Shown here: positions 8,534-18,557 of the stretch, piece after piece
Numbering within the stretch: position 1 is the first letter of the stretch
Layout: each line of letters starts with the position of its first letter
DNA from: Halobacillus litoralis
GTDB taxonomy: Bacteria; Bacillota; Bacilli; Bacillales; Halobacillaceae
NCBI RefSeq assembly: GCF_020524025.1
Contig: NZ_JAIVKN010000001.1
Location: 1,195,457-1,259,456, forward strand
Reading direction: 5' to 3'
Length of the DNA stretch: 64,000 nucleotides
Made by a program: the position numbers and the translations under genes
The notes under the pieces: generated by a model
The model's database searches: none
Seen by the model: only the letters and a program-made list of their open reading frames with translations
Told to the model about the DNA's origin: nothing

Positions 8534-9517
8534 ATGGAAAATGTATTTGATTATGAAGATATTCAGTTAATTCCCGCGAAATGTGTCGTTAACAGTCGAA
8601 CTGAATGTGATCCTTCTGTTACGCTTGGTAATTATAAATTTAAACTTCCAGTTGTTCCTGCTAACATGCAGACGATTATTGATGAAAGAATTGCTGCGAA
8701 ACTCGCTGAAGATGGTTACTTTTATGTTATGCACCGTTTTGAACCTGAAACACGTTTAACTTTTATTGAAAAGATGAAATCTAAAGGTCTGATTTCCTCC
8801 ATAAGTGTAGGAGTAAAGCCTGAAGAATATCAATTTGTAAAACAGTTAGCTGTGAAACAAGTGATACCTGAATTTATTACTATTGATATCGCTCATGGAC
8901 ATTCAAAAGCCGTCATTGATATGATTCAGCATATTAAAGAACACATTCCATCCACATTTGTTATCGCTGGAAACGTGGGGACACCAGAAGCCGTACGTGA
9001 ACTGGAAAACGCTGGTGCTGATGCAACCAAAGTAGGGATTGGCCCGGGAAAAGTCTGTATTACAAAGGTTAAAACTGGATTTGGTACTGGTGGATGGCAG
9101 CTGGCGGCCCTTCGCTGGTGTGCGAAAGCTGCGACAAAACCTATTATCGCAGACGGGGGTATTCGTACTCATGGAGACATAGCTAAGTCTGTTCGTTTTG
9201 GTGCTACAATGGTAATGATTGGATCTCTTTTCGCAGGACATGAAGAGTCCCCAGGAGACACAGTCGAGAAAGAAGGAAAGCTCTATAAAGAGTATTTCGG
9301 ATCCGCTTCCGAGTTTCAAAAAGGGGAAAAGAAAAACGTGGAAGGTAAGAAAATGTTCGTGGAACATAAAGGAGCGTTGAATGATACGTTGACAGAAATG
9401 GAACAGGACCTTCAATCAGCGATCAGCTATGCAGGTGGAACCGATCTTGAAGCCATTCGTCATGTTGATTATGTTGTTGTTAAAAATTCCATCTTCAATG
9501 GTGACAAAGTATATTAA
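8534..9517 (+). CDS. guaC: GMP reductase
   Basis: Converts GMP to IMP and ammonia with NADPH, returning guanine nucleotides to the purine pool. The 327-residue length matches Bacillus GuaC. The catalytic loop [11 protein letters not shown] (Cys near residue 174) and the flanking [19 protein letters not shown] and [14 protein letters not shown] segments are those of GMP reductase rather than IMP dehydrogenase, and there is no CBS pair. The start at 8534 has AGGAGTG 6 nt upstream; a GTG at 8525 is too close to that site. Single-gene transcript with its own promoter and terminator. Confidence 0.96.
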   Translation: MENVFDYEDIQLIPAKCVVNSRTECDPSVTLGNYKFKLPVVPANMQTIIDERIAAKLAEDGYFYVMHRFEPETRLTFIEKMKSKGLISSISVGVKPEEYQFVKQLAVKQVIPEFITIDIAHGHSKAVIDMIQHIKEHIPSTFVIAGNVGTPEAVRELENAGADATKVGIGPGKVCITKVKTGFGTGGWQLAALRWCAKAATKPIIADGGIRTHGDIAKSVRFGATMVMIGSLFAGHEESPGDTVEKEGKLYKEYFGSASEFQKGEKKNVEGKKMFVEHKGALNDTLTEMEQDLQSAISYAGGTDLEAIRHVDYVVVKNSIFNGDKVY

Positions 9518-9522
9518 ACATA

Positions 9523-9556
9523 AAAAAGGAGCAGGCCAAAAGGCTTGCTCCTTTTC
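9523..9556 (+). terminator. guaC terminator
   Basis: Stem AAGGAGCAGGCC / GGCTTGCTCCTT with AAAA loop and a following T run. Confidence 0.85.
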
Positions 9557-9744
9557 TTAAGATCTGGTTTATACTCCCTTCTTTCAATGCTTTATCTAAA
9601 TCAATAAATAAACGTTGAGAAAAACATACCAAACCAGTGACTAATGAACCAAATTGTCCCTTGCTGGCTCTCATGAAGTTTAACTGAATGGAGGAACGGC
9701 TAATCTCTCCTTGTGCAAGCAATTCTATAACTGGAGGCTTTAAA

Positions 9745-10911
9745 ATGAATCGTTTTACAATTCCACGTGACATTTACTTTGGGGAGAATGCTTTAGATAT
9801 ATTAAAGGATATTGAAGGAAAGAAAGCCTTATTAGTCATTGGAGGCGGATCCGTTAAAGAAAACGGAAACCTTGATATCATTGAAAAGAATTTATCTGAG
9901 GCAAATATTGAAACAAAGATTATTGAAGGGATAACAGAGGAACCATCTACGAATCTCGTAAAAAGCCACTTGGAAGAAGTAAAAAGCTTTGGTCCGGATT
10001 GGATTATTGGAATCGGCGGGGGATCTCCAATGGACGCCGCAAAAGCGTTATGGATTTTCTATGAGCATCCAAATCTAAGCTTTCAAGATGCGATGGAACC
10101 GTTTAACCTTCCTAAGCTTCGAAAAAAAGCAAAATTTGTCGGTATCCCGACCACCAGTGGCACCGCCTCTGAAATTTCAAATCTATCGGTAATCACAGAG
10201 TCGGAAACAGGCGTTAAATATCCTCTCGCTGACTTTGAACTGACACCGGACTTAGCTGTTATTGACCCGGTTATGGTTGAATCTATGCCAAAGCACGTCA
10301 CAGCTTACAGCGGCATGGATGCTGTTACACACAGCATTGAAGCCTATGTTGCTAAGCCGCGCACTACATTTACTAACTCATTATCTATTGAAGCATTGGA
10401 CATCTTAAAAAATAATCTTCTCCCTTCTTATAACGAAGATAAGGACGCACGTGAGGAGGTCCATTACGCTCAGGCGATGGCTGGTATGGCGTTTGCTAAT
10501 GCTGTTCTTGGGAACGTTCACAGCCTGGCTCATAAGAGTGGACCGACGTTTGGCGTTCCCCATGGATGCGCCAATGGGATTTACCTTCCATACGTCATCC
10601 AATTTAACCGTAAAGAAGTAGAGGATCGTTATGCTGCTCTAGCCAAGCGCATTGGCCTTAAAGGTGGTTCTGACAAGGAGCTTGTGGATGCCTTAATCGA
10701 ATGGGTTCGTCAGCTTAATAAGGACATGGGAGTTCCTAATACACTAAAAGATTTTGGTGTGGACGAAGAAACGTTCAAGGAAAATGTAAGTCAAATGGCA
10801 AAAAATGCAGTTGAAGATCCATGTACAGGAACCAATCCTAGAGAAACATCTGTAGAAGAGATGAAGATGTTATTCGTTGCTGCTTATTATGGACAGGAAG
10901 TCACCTTTTAA
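9745..10911 (+). CDS. iron-containing (group III) alcohol dehydrogenase
   Basis: A 388-residue NAD(P)-dependent, Fe-binding alcohol dehydrogenase. The N-terminal Rossmann-like domain shows GGGS (about residue 35) and GIGGGSPMDAAK; PTTSGTASEISN follows. The C-terminal helical domain supplies the metal ligands Asp in AVIDP, His in THSIEAY, His in HSLAHK and His in PHGCANG. It belongs with the butanol/1,3-propanediol dehydrogenase type enzymes; the natural alcohol cannot be read from sequence. Start at 9745 follows CTGGAGG; upstream in-frame codons lack a site. Own terminator at 10921-10957. Confidence 0.92.
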   Translation: MNRFTIPRDIYFGENALDILKDIEGKKALLVIGGGSVKENGNLDIIEKNLSEANIETKIIEGITEEPSTNLVKSHLEEVKSFGPDWIIGIGGGSPMDAAKALWIFYEHPNLSFQDAMEPFNLPKLRKKAKFVGIPTTSGTASEISNLSVITESETGVKYPLADFELTPDLAVIDPVMVESMPKHVTAYSGMDAVTHSIEAYVAKPRTTFTNSLSIEALDILKNNLLPSYNEDKDAREEVHYAQAMAGMAFANAVLGNVHSLAHKSGPTFGVPHGCANGIYLPYVIQFNRKEVEDRYAALAKRIGLKGGSDKELVDALIEWVRQLNKDMGVPNTLKDFGVDEETFKENVSQMAKNAVEDPCTGTNPRETSVEEMKMLFVAAYYGQEVTF

Positions 10912-10920
10912 AAAACGATC

Positions 10921-10957
10921 ATAAAAAAGCAGTCCCTTTTTGAGGGACTGCTTTTTT
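10921..10957 (+). terminator. bidirectional terminator
   Basis: A perfect AAAAAAGCAGTCCCT / AGGGACTGCTTTTTT stem with a 5-nt loop between the converging dehydrogenase and diguanylate cyclase genes. Confidence 0.9.
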
Positions 10958-10981
10958 CGTTAATTACTCTCAGACCCCCTG

Positions 10982-12073
10982 TTAGATACACACCTTATTC
11001 CTACCTGTTTCCTTTGCATAATAAAGAGCTTCATCCGCTTTCTTATACAACTCTTCAGGAAGAAAGGCACCGTCTCCATAATGACTGATTCCAATAGAGA
11101 TCGTCAGGTGAATGAATCGTCCATCAGGAAGTTTGAATTTATAATTTTCTACAGCTTTGCGTATTCTTTCAGCAACTTCCCGGGCAGTCCCTGCGCTGCA
11201 TTGAGGCAGAAGAATAGAGAACTCCTCTCCCCCGTTCCTGGAGACTTCGTCTGTATAACGTGCACTGGACTGAAGCAGTTCACTCAACTGCATTAAGATT
11301 TGATCGCCGGCATCATGACCATATGTATCGTTGACCTTTTTAAAATGGTCGATATCCAGAAGCAGCAAAGCGAAGGCTTTCTCCTTTTTTTGTGCTCCTC
11401 GAATGTATTCATTCAATCTTCGATAAAAAAACCGAACATTTCCTACGCCAGTCAGATAATCCGTTTGAGAATCGTTGGCCAGTTGAAGAACAAGCCGTTT
11501 GGACTTTTGAATATCCTTAAAAAAGAGCAGCGCGAAAAGCCCTGCAGGTATAGCTACAATCCAAAAGTAAACAACCACTTCGAAGTTAGAGACTGACTCC
11601 GGAAGCACCACCCCTAAATGAATCGAGATGATTGCCATACTTACAATATTAAGGAGAATATTCGTCCTAAACCCTTCCCCCCTAAAATATTTACCGACAA
11701 GACCAACACTAACACCAACGATGATGGTTGTGGCAAAAGCAAGAATGGATGAATCGCTTACCCCAAAGAAGAAGCGTGAAAAAGCAAGAATTCCTGCACA
11801 AACGATTGCTGGACCGATACCAGCAAAATAAGCGACAAGAATTAGAGGAATATGACGAAGGTCAATCATGACTTCATCTGTAACTTGAATGGAGAAAAAC
11901 ATTAAAAGCAGACCAATAGCCGCCCCCAAATAACCCATTCGATATTTTTCTCTGTACTTAGAGTAGATAGTGACCGGTTCTTTAATTAGTTTCCCTACTA
12001 TGTAAAAACCCGCAATCATCACAGAAATATTCGCTATCCAATCCTTAAATATTTCCATCATTTCCATCATCAC
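10982..12073 (-). CDS. membrane diguanylate cyclase (5TM-LYT-like sensor plus GGDEF)
   Basis: Makes cyclic di-GMP from two GTP. The 363-residue protein has an N-terminal block of about five to six membrane helices of the 5TMR-LYT type (residues 10-190), then a GGDEF domain. Visible elements: LDIDHFKKVNDTYGHDAGD, the active site as GGEEF, and an intact inhibitory I-site RYTD exactly five residues before GGEEF. The cyclase therefore looks active and product-inhibited. There is no EAL domain. Several start codons are clustered (ATG ATG GAA ATG ATG); the first is used. It is divergent from the 1060-residue glycosidase-like gene next door, suggesting a functional link to surface polysaccharide. 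Confidence 0.92.
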   Translation of the reverse strand: MMMEMMEIFKDWIANISVMIAGFYIVGKLIKEPVTIYSKYREKYRMGYLGAAIGLLLMFFSIQVTDEVMIDLRHIPLILVAYFAGIGPAIVCAGILAFSRFFFGVSDSSILAFATTIIVGVSVGLVGKYFRGEGFRTNILLNIVSMAIISIHLGVVLPESVSNFEVVVYFWIVAIPAGLFALLFFKDIQKSKRLVLQLANDSQTDYLTGVGNVRFFYRRLNEYIRGAQKKEKAFALLLLDIDHFKKVNDTYGHDAGDQILMQLSELLQSSARYTDEVSRNGGEEFSILLPQCSAGTAREVAERIRKAVENYKFKLPDGRFIHLTISIGISHYGDGAFLPEELYKKADEALYYAKETGRNKVCI

Positions 12074-12212
12074 CCATCTTTCGACAACTTACAGCTAGTA
12101 TACCATCAAGTCCCTGTTTTCTCATCGGTTTTATATAAAGAGTGTTCAACGTCAAAAAGAACGATTATAATGAACACAAGACAAATTTTTCCTTAGATTT
12201 TGGAGGAACCCA

Positions 12213-15200
12213 ATGAGAAAATCTATTCTATTTATCCTGCTATTTTTACTGTCTGTCAGTCTTCCTTATCTCTTTTGGCAGTCTACAGCAAAAGAATCTT
12301 ATCATGTATGCATTATTGATCAAACCGTTCCAGATGAGAGCTTCCGAGAACATAACAGCCTTACATGGCTTTTAAATTACAACCAATACACAACAAATCA
12401 AAATCAACCCTATAGAGCGTCTGACTATTATGGAATGATACCTGACGAACATAAAAAGAAAATAACCGAAAATCCACTGCCATCCACGCTGAGCAATACG
12501 GATTTAATTTACGTCGCAGATACTTATGGCATATATAAAGAAGATGTTCCATGGGACGAGCAGACCAATGCTGGTCAATCTTCCAGGCTGATTGAAGGCG
12601 GAATGACCATGGAGGATTGGAAAACCATTGAGAAGGAAACAGAGATTCATGGGAAGGATCTCATTATGGAATTTAACAGCTTTGCCTCTCCTACCAGTGA
12701 AGCTGTAAGGAAAAACATCACCGAATACTTAGGAATTGAATGGAAAGGCTGGATCGGCCGCCATTTTAATGAATTATCTCAAAATCAAGATGAAGTACCG
12801 ACCTGGATAATTTCAAGGTATGAAGATGAAAAAGGAAAATGGTCCTATCAAGGGAAAGGCATTGTCTTCATTCATGAATTTTCCTCAAAAATTTTTGTTC
12901 TATCTGAGGAAAACGGAGACTTAAGCGACTCAGATATTCTCGCGTCTTTTACAAAGGAAGGAACTAAGCGTCTCAACCTAGAGAAAAGCACCCCTTACAC
13001 TTATTGGTTTGATATTTTAGAACCCACAGATGAAGCTGACGTTCTTGCTGAATATAATATACAACTGACTGTAAGCGGAAGGAAAAAAATGAAGAAACAT
13101 CAGATCCCTGCCACATTCCCAGCTATCCTTTATCAAAAAGAGAAAACTTCAGACCGTTATTATTTCGCAGGCGACTATGTGGACCTATCAGATGTTCCTC
13201 CTATTTATCAATACAAAGGATTTGCCAAAGTGAAGCAGTGGATGGCTCATATTCAGCCACATGCAGAAGACAGCTTCTTTTGGAGTACATATCAACCGAT
13301 GATGCAGGAAATCCTCGCAGATCTTTCTATAAAGGAAGAAAAACAGAAAGTCGATCCGGTCAGCCAGGCCGTTACAGAAGGAATTCATCACCCCTCCCGT
13401 GTATCAGAAAATAAAATAGAAGTCTATCAGAACAATGAATGGATACCGTTGAGGATTAAAGGTGTAAATATCGGCATGGGCAAACCAGGATATTTCCCTG
13501 GGGAGGCGGCCATCAACAAAGAAGAGTATGCTCGCTGGTTCCAACAGATAGGAGACATGAATGCAAATGCCATCAGAATCTATACTCTTCATCCTCCTGA
13601 ATTTTATGATGCACTTGCAGAATATAATAAAAGGGCTGATCAGCCGCTCTATGTGTTTCACGGCGTATGGATTGATGAAGAACCTTTAGAAGAAAAGAAA
13701 GATGCTTTTGATAAAGACATTACAGCAGATTTCCAGAAAGAAATGAAAAAAATTGTTGATGTCATACACGGAAATGCTGATGTATCCAAGGAACCTGGTC
13801 ATGCATCCGGCTTATACACCACAGACATCTCCCCTTATGTTATTGGCTGGATCATTGGAATAGAATGGTTTCCGATGATGGTAGACCAAATGAAAAAAGA
13901 TTACCCGGAGCTTGGGGACTTTGAAGGAACTATTACGAAAACAAAAGGGGCAGACCCGATGGAGTACTGGCTTGCCCAGCAAATGGATTTCCTGGGGTCT
14001 TATGAAATTGATAAATATGAAAGTATACGTCCATTAAGTTTCACCAACTGGGTAACCACAGATAACATAGAACAGCCTGCTGAACCATTAGAGCAGGAAG
14101 ATCTTGCAGTGATTGATCCCAACCATATCTTACCTAAAGGACAGTCAGCTGCAACAGGAATGTTTGCCTCCTATCACGTGTACCCCTATTATCCTGATTT
14201 TCTGAATATCGAAGAAAAATACACGGAGTATATCGATCATCGAGGCGGACGGAATAACTATGCCGGTTATCTGAAAAATCTAAATGATTCTCATAACCTG
14301 CCGATTCTCATTGCTGAATTCGGCATCCCGGCATCGAGAGGAAAAACCCACGAAAACCCACTTGGATGGAATCAGGGATTTATCTCGGAAACGGAACAGG
14401 GACAAATTGTTAAACACCTTTATGAAGATATCCTAGCAGAAGACTTACTTGGCGGATTGGTATTCAGCTGGCAGGATGAGTGGTTTAAGCGTACATGGAA
14501 TACGATGGACTATGATAACCCTGACCGACGTCCTTACTGGTCCAATGCTCAAACAAACGAACAGCAATTCGGCCTGTTAAGCTTTGATCGACTTAAAGTC
14601 AAATTAAACGGACAAAATGATTGGACGGATGGAAAAACACTTTATAAGAAAAAAGACGGTGATTTACGTGAAATGACCGTTGATCATGATGAACGTTATG
14701 TTTATATAAAGACAACGTTTGAGGATTTAACTGACAAGTTCTGGGAGGAAAAAGACTATCAGATCCATTTCAGTGTCCGCCCTGATCAAGGAGTTGAGAC
14801 TGATGACACTCCTCTCCTTTCTGACTTCCGCGTAACTATTAAGAATAAAAAAGATGCAGAAATAGAAGTAGCCCAAGATTATGACGTCTTCCATTTTGAC
14901 TATGTTGAAAAGTTGAAGATGGTTGATGACCCTTATGAAGGTGAGAACTTTCACCCTATTCGATTAGCATTAAACAAAGGCCTTGTCCGACCGGATACAG
15001 GGGAAAAATTCCCCTTTGAATCCTATGAGACTGGTGCTTTGAGGTTCGGTATAGGTGATCCTGAGGATAAAGGTTATGATTCACTTTCTGATTATTTTTA
15101 TTCCACGGATACAGAGATCTTAGAACTTAGAATTCCATGGATGCTTCTTAATGCCAGGGACCCAAGTCAGAAAGAATTTATCGGGGACCTTTCAGAAGAC

Positions 15201-15395
15201 GGAATAGAAGCATCACAGACTGTCGAAGGACTGGATATTACGTCTGTGGTTAAAGAAAAAGGAAAAACAACAGATGCTTTTTCATCTGAGATCGCCGCCC
15301 GGTATACTTGGGAGAGATGGGATTTACCAGCCTATGAAGAACGACTCAAGGAATCTTATTTGATCATTCAGAAACTTTTCTCTCAAATAAAATAA
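12213..15395 (+). CDS. large exported glycoside-hydrolase-like protein
   Basis: A 1060-residue extracytoplasmic protein with an N-terminal signal/anchor (residues 4-22). Residues about 30-390 look like a Rossmann-type, amidotransferase-like domain (DLIYVADTYG). Residues about 405-790 look like a TIM-barrel catalytic domain of clan GH-A: KGVNIGMGKPGY..., NAIRIYTLHPPEFYDAL, GWIIGIEW (possible acid/base Glu), and ILIAEFGIPASRG (likely nucleophile Glu). Residues about 800-1050 resemble a CBM9/DOMON-like beta-sandwich (MTVDHDERYVYIKTTF). Such proteins are sometimes mislabelled glycosyltransferase because they co-occur with GT2 genes. Start follows TTTGGAGG. It converges on the GT2/HEAT pair; substrate is presumably the polymer made there. 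Confidence 0.8.
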   Translation: MRKSILFILLFLLSVSLPYLFWQSTAKESYHVCIIDQTVPDESFREHNSLTWLLNYNQYTTNQNQPYRASDYYGMIPDEHKKKITENPLPSTLSNTDLIYVADTYGIYKEDVPWDEQTNAGQSSRLIEGGMTMEDWKTIEKETEIHGKDLIMEFNSFASPTSEAVRKNITEYLGIEWKGWIGRHFNELSQNQDEVPTWIISRYEDEKGKWSYQGKGIVFIHEFSSKIFVLSEENGDLSDSDILASFTKEGTKRLNLEKSTPYTYWFDILEPTDEADVLAEYNIQLTVSGRKKMKKHQIPATFPAILYQKEKTSDRYYFAGDYVDLSDVPPIYQYKGFAKVKQWMAHIQPHAEDSFFWSTYQPMMQEILADLSIKEEKQKVDPVSQAVTEGIHHPSRVSENKIEVYQNNEWIPLRIKGVNIGMGKPGYFPGEAAINKEEYARWFQQIGDMNANAIRIYTLHPPEFYDALAEYNKRADQPLYVFHGVWIDEEPLEEKKDAFDKDITADFQKEMKKIVDVIHGNADVSKEPGHASGLYTTDISPYVIGWIIGIEWFPMMVDQMKKDYPELGDFEGTITKTKGADPMEYWLAQQMDFLGSYEIDKYESIRPLSFTNWVTTDNIEQPAEPLEQEDLAVIDPNHILPKGQSAATGMFASYHVYPYYPDFLNIEEKYTEYIDHRGGRNNYAGYLKNLNDSHNLPILIAEFGIPASRGKTHENPLGWNQGFISETEQGQIVKHLYEDILAEDLLGGLVFSWQDEWFKRTWNTMDYDNPDRRPYWSNAQTNEQQFGLLSFDRLKVKLNGQNDWTDGKTLYKKKDGDLREMTVDHDERYVYIKTTFEDLTDKFWEEKDYQIHFSVRPDQGVETDDTPLLSDFRVTIKNKKDAEIEVAQDYDVFHFDYVEKLKMVDDPYEGENFHPIRLALNKGLVRPDTGEKFPFESYETGALRFGIGDPEDKGYDSLSDYFYSTDTEILELRIPWMLLNARDPSQKEFIGDLSEDGIEASQTVEGLDITSVVKEKGKTTDAFSSEIAARYTWERWDLPAYEERLKESYLIIQKLFSQIK

Positions 15396-15404
15396 TACCA
15401 TTAG

Positions 15405-15436
15405 AAAAGCGAAGTCCCATTTGGGGCTTCGCTTTA
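15405..15436 (+). terminator. bidirectional terminator
   Basis: AAAGCGAAGTCCC / GGGGCTTCGCTTT stem between the convergent glycosidase-like and GT2 genes; it overlaps the GT2 stop codon. Confidence 0.75.
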
Positions 15437-16858
15437 CGTGTGTTCCTGTGACAGTCCTTTTCTGTTCATATCCCCCCACTCGCTTTTCTTTTTTGTCAAA
15501 GCAAGCAGCAGTCCTTCACATCTCCACCACACAACTAGTGGCCGGAACCAAAAACTTTCTGTCAAACTCCATAAGTATAAAAGACATATACTCTTTAAAT
15601 CCGGATATTTATGATAGGTCCACTCTTCCAATAAAACAGCAAGAGAAGATAACAATGAACCATAAAACACGGTGAACAGTCCCATCATAATCGTCGTTTC
15701 CATTGTGATGAAAGAAAAAAAGATTCCGAGAATAATAATTAGATAACCGAGCAGTTCAAATAAAGAACTGAGTAACTCTACAATAAGATAATAAGGCATG
15801 GAAAACATGCCAATGCCTTGATACTTTGGATTCAGCATCATCTTCCGGTGTTTCCATAATGTCTCAGCCAGCCCTTTCTGCCATCGCTTACGCTGAGCTC
15901 TCAAAGAAGCAAACGTTGATGGAGCTTCCGTCCAGCAGACGGGGTCCTGAATATATTCGATCCTCTGCTTTGAATGCTCTTCTTTCAGAGTACGGTGAAT
16001 ACGCACAACCAACTCCATATCTTCACCCACTGTATTTGAATCATAACCGCCTGCACGGATGACCCTGCTTTTTTCAAACACCCCGAATGCACCGGATATA
16101 ATAAGAAGAATATTCATACGGGACAACCCTAAACGACCTATTAAAAATGCACGGAAATATTCAATGATCTGCATTATGACCATGGGCTGCCTGGCTAGTC
16201 CAATCTTTTCCACTCTGTTTTGAACAATGTTCGATCCGTTTGCTATTCGAACAGTCCCCCCTGTAGCCGTAACCAGTCCGTTAGAATCGATGATTGGTTT
16301 CATCGTTTTTAATAGAGCATCACGGTCAAGTAGAGAATCGCCGTCAATAGCTGCGAAGTATGGGTATTTAGAAAAATTGATCCCTGCATTTAAGGCGTCA
16401 GCCTTGCCTCCATTTTCTTTCTGTAACAAATAAAGATTCGAGTGGGTCTTAGACTGATAGCCCCGCACCACTTCCTTCGTTTGAAAATGCCTGCGCACAG
16501 CTAGATTAATTGGCTGCATGTCAAAAGCATGAATCATTCGTTCCGCTGTTTGATCTATAGAACCATCATCAATTACGATCACTTCAAACTGAGGATAATG
16601 AAGAGCAAGCATAGAACGTGCTGTACTCACTACACCAACCTCTTCATTATAGGCAGGAACAAGGACAGAGACCGGGAACGTATCTTTATTAACAGCGGTA
16701 TCCTCAATCAATTCCTCTCGGTTCAGTTCTCTTTCTTTTCTGATTTTTGGACCAGCAATTAAAAACAAAACCAAATAAATAAGTGCGACAACAATCATAT
16801 AAAAGATGACCATAGCTGCAGCCACATCAACAATACCCGTAAGAATATCAGGATTCAT
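15434..16858 (-). CDS. processive family 2 glycosyltransferase (membrane polysaccharide synthase)
   Basis: A 474-residue inner-membrane synthase. One or two N-terminal helices (about 10-40) precede the GT-A catalytic domain with the processive motifs in order: VIDDGS, DGDSLLD, GEDMEL, and QRKRW (Q-x-x-RW). Three to four C-terminal helices (about 345-450) probably form the export channel, as in PgaC, hyaluronan or cellulose synthases. No PilZ domain is present, so direct c-di-GMP control would need another protein. Its start overlaps the stop of the HEAT-repeat gene by 4 nt, so the two are translationally coupled. Polymer identity unknown. Confidence 0.9.
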   Translation of the reverse strand: MNPDILTGIVDVAAAMVIFYMIVVALIYLVLFLIAGPKIRKERELNREELIEDTAVNKDTFPVSVLVPAYNEEVGVVSTARSMLALHYPQFEVIVIDDGSIDQTAERMIHAFDMQPINLAVRRHFQTKEVVRGYQSKTHSNLYLLQKENGGKADALNAGINFSKYPYFAAIDGDSLLDRDALLKTMKPIIDSNGLVTATGGTVRIANGSNIVQNRVEKIGLARQPMVIMQIIEYFRAFLIGRLGLSRMNILLIISGAFGVFEKSRVIRAGGYDSNTVGEDMELVVRIHRTLKEEHSKQRIEYIQDPVCWTEAPSTFASLRAQRKRWQKGLAETLWKHRKMMLNPKYQGIGMFSMPYYLIVELLSSLFELLGYLIIILGIFFSFITMETTIMMGLFTVFYGSLLSSLAVLLEEWTYHKYPDLKSICLLYLWSLTESFWFRPLVVWWRCEGLLLALTKKKSEWGDMNRKGLSQEHT

Positions 16859-17910
16859 ACGCTTTCACCCACCTTCACTGTTAACAACTGTTGAGCCATA
16901 TCCCGTGCAAATCTGTCCTCATGCTGATCAGCTGTGGCGGAAAGGATCTCCTGACCATCCGGCAGTCGTCTTAAAGCTTCACAAGCTGCGTACCGAACCC
17001 ACCATTCACCATCTCCTGCCAAGGTCAGCAGGATATCTTTGGCTTGAGATATCTTTAATATACCGGCCAGCTTTGCAGCGTACATACGCTCTTCCCACAG
17101 AGGTGAATGATAATACTTCTCCAATAATGATAGATCGGAACATGCGCACATTTCTGTTAAGCTTTTTAATGCTTTTAAGCGAAGCTCCTTCGAGGGAAAG
17201 TGAAGCCTTGTCTCTACAAAGTCAAGATAATCAGAATCTCCTTTTTCTCCGCAGAAGGTGATTAATCCGATGTGAACATTGTAAGGTACACGACCAGCTT
17301 CATCATTTATAATTTGGATCATTTGGTAAATGAAGTCTTTCGGAAACCGATAAAGCATCTGTTTCACTAATCTCTGAGGCAGATCATTTTGATTTAAAAG
17401 AACACGGATCATCCTCTCATCTCGGAAGGAGGCCAGTACCCGTAACGTTTGACGATACTCTTCATCTATATTCTCCAATCGAAGGAAGTGATGATAAACC
17501 TCCTCTTTTAAATCTGCCATTTGAAAATCTTCTAAGTAATAAAGCGTATTTACCCGTTGTGACCAGCTTCCTTGATGTAAGTATTTTTTATATGGATTGG
17601 ATAAGTATTTATGAGCAGCTTCCTGTACTCTTGTTGTTTCTACGTCGCCCTTTACCTCGTCAACTACTTTATTAAGGATGCGTTCGATAACTTGAACGCG
17701 CTCAGAAGGATTAGACGGAAGTTCAGGCTCATCCTGTTTATCGTAAAAAAGGAACGCCCAATAGTCGGCTTCAAGTCGTATTAAATGCCTTTGTATGGTC
17801 AGTTCCATATTTATTTTACTAGATTTCTTTACAAGGAGATTGACAAGTAAAGCCAGCTGTATCAACACCAAACCAGCAATAATCCATACCACTGTTTCAA
17901 CCACTTCCAT
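16855..17910 (-). CDS. membrane-anchored HEAT-repeat protein
   Basis: A 351-residue protein with one N-terminal membrane helix (about residues 6-26) and a cytoplasmic all-helical domain. The C-terminal half shows HEAT-like pairs such as ELRLKALKSLTEMC, LWEERMYAAKLAGIL and EWWVRYAACEALRRL. HEAT solenoids are docking surfaces, so a scaffold or regulator of the GT2 synthase, with which it overlaps by 4 nt, is a reasonable inference. ATG at 17910 is preferred over GTG at 17916 because AGAAGGTGA lies at workable spacing. First gene of the two-gene operon. Confidence 0.82.
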   Translation of the reverse strand: MEVVETVVWIIAGLVLIQLALLVNLLVKKSSKINMELTIQRHLIRLEADYWAFLFYDKQDEPELPSNPSERVQVIERILNKVVDEVKGDVETTRVQEAAHKYLSNPYKKYLHQGSWSQRVNTLYYLEDFQMADLKEEVYHHFLRLENIDEEYRQTLRVLASFRDERMIRVLLNQNDLPQRLVKQMLYRFPKDFIYQMIQIINDEAGRVPYNVHIGLITFCGEKGDSDYLDFVETRLHFPSKELRLKALKSLTEMCACSDLSLLEKYYHSPLWEERMYAAKLAGILKISQAKDILLTLAGDGEWWVRYAACEALRRLPDGQEILSATADQHEDRFARDMAQQLLTVKVGESV

Positions 17911-18098
17911 CCTCACCTTCTACTTTCCATTATAATGAACAAAAAAAGCACAGCTTCTTCTATTTAACCTGGTAAGTACCATCAATTATATCATGTCACA
18001 ATGTCAGACCACCCCACCTTTGACTTCTAATAACCATAAAAACTCTTACGCTATATCTTACTAATAAATAAAACCCGCCTTATGGCAAGTTTTCCTAT

Positions 18099-18557
18099 TT
18101 AAACATCTGGATGTAGGGCTTCCTTTTCCACACGATCGACAAATTCCTGAACAACCTTGTCGTTGCCTTTTTTATTTGCAAGCTTCATCATTGCCCGCGC
18201 TATAAGATTCACCCCTTTGTTCTGCCCGGCATAAATGATCTTTGTCTCGGTTTCCCCTATCTTTTCCAAAGTAAAAGATGCCTTGACCTCAAACGCTCCA
18301 CCAATGACAAATGTGATTGTTTTATGTTTTCGCTCCGCATGATCTTCATAAGCTAGTGTTTCAACAGTATATGTTTCAAGGCGCTTCCCTTCTCTATACG
18401 TCTGGCGGTGTTTAGCACCAGCCTCTGTTTCACTTCCTTCAATAAGTTCATGCTCTTCCACTTTCGGCATAATCCGTTTTATATTACGATCAGCAAATAA
18501 TTCCCAAACCTGATCAATCGGAGCCTCAATCTTTTTTTCTTTTTCCCATTGGATCAT
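18099..18557 (-). CDS. SRPBCC (START-like) family protein
   Basis: A 152-residue single-domain protein of the Bet v1/SRPBCC fold: KKIEAPIDQVWELFAD at the start, KLANKKGNDKVVQEFVDRVEKEA as the long C-terminal helix. Members bind hydrophobic ligands; the exact role is unknown. The ATG follows AAGGAGGAAGAAG and overlaps the stop of a doubtful upstream frame (18554-18841). Confidence 0.85.
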   Translation of the reverse strand: MIQWEKEKKIEAPIDQVWELFADRNIKRIMPKVEEHELIEGSETEAGAKHRQTYREGKRLETYTVETLAYEDHAERKHKTITFVIGGAFEVKASFTLEKIGETETKIIYAGQNKGVNLIARAMMKLANKKGNDKVVQEFVDRVEKEALHPDV

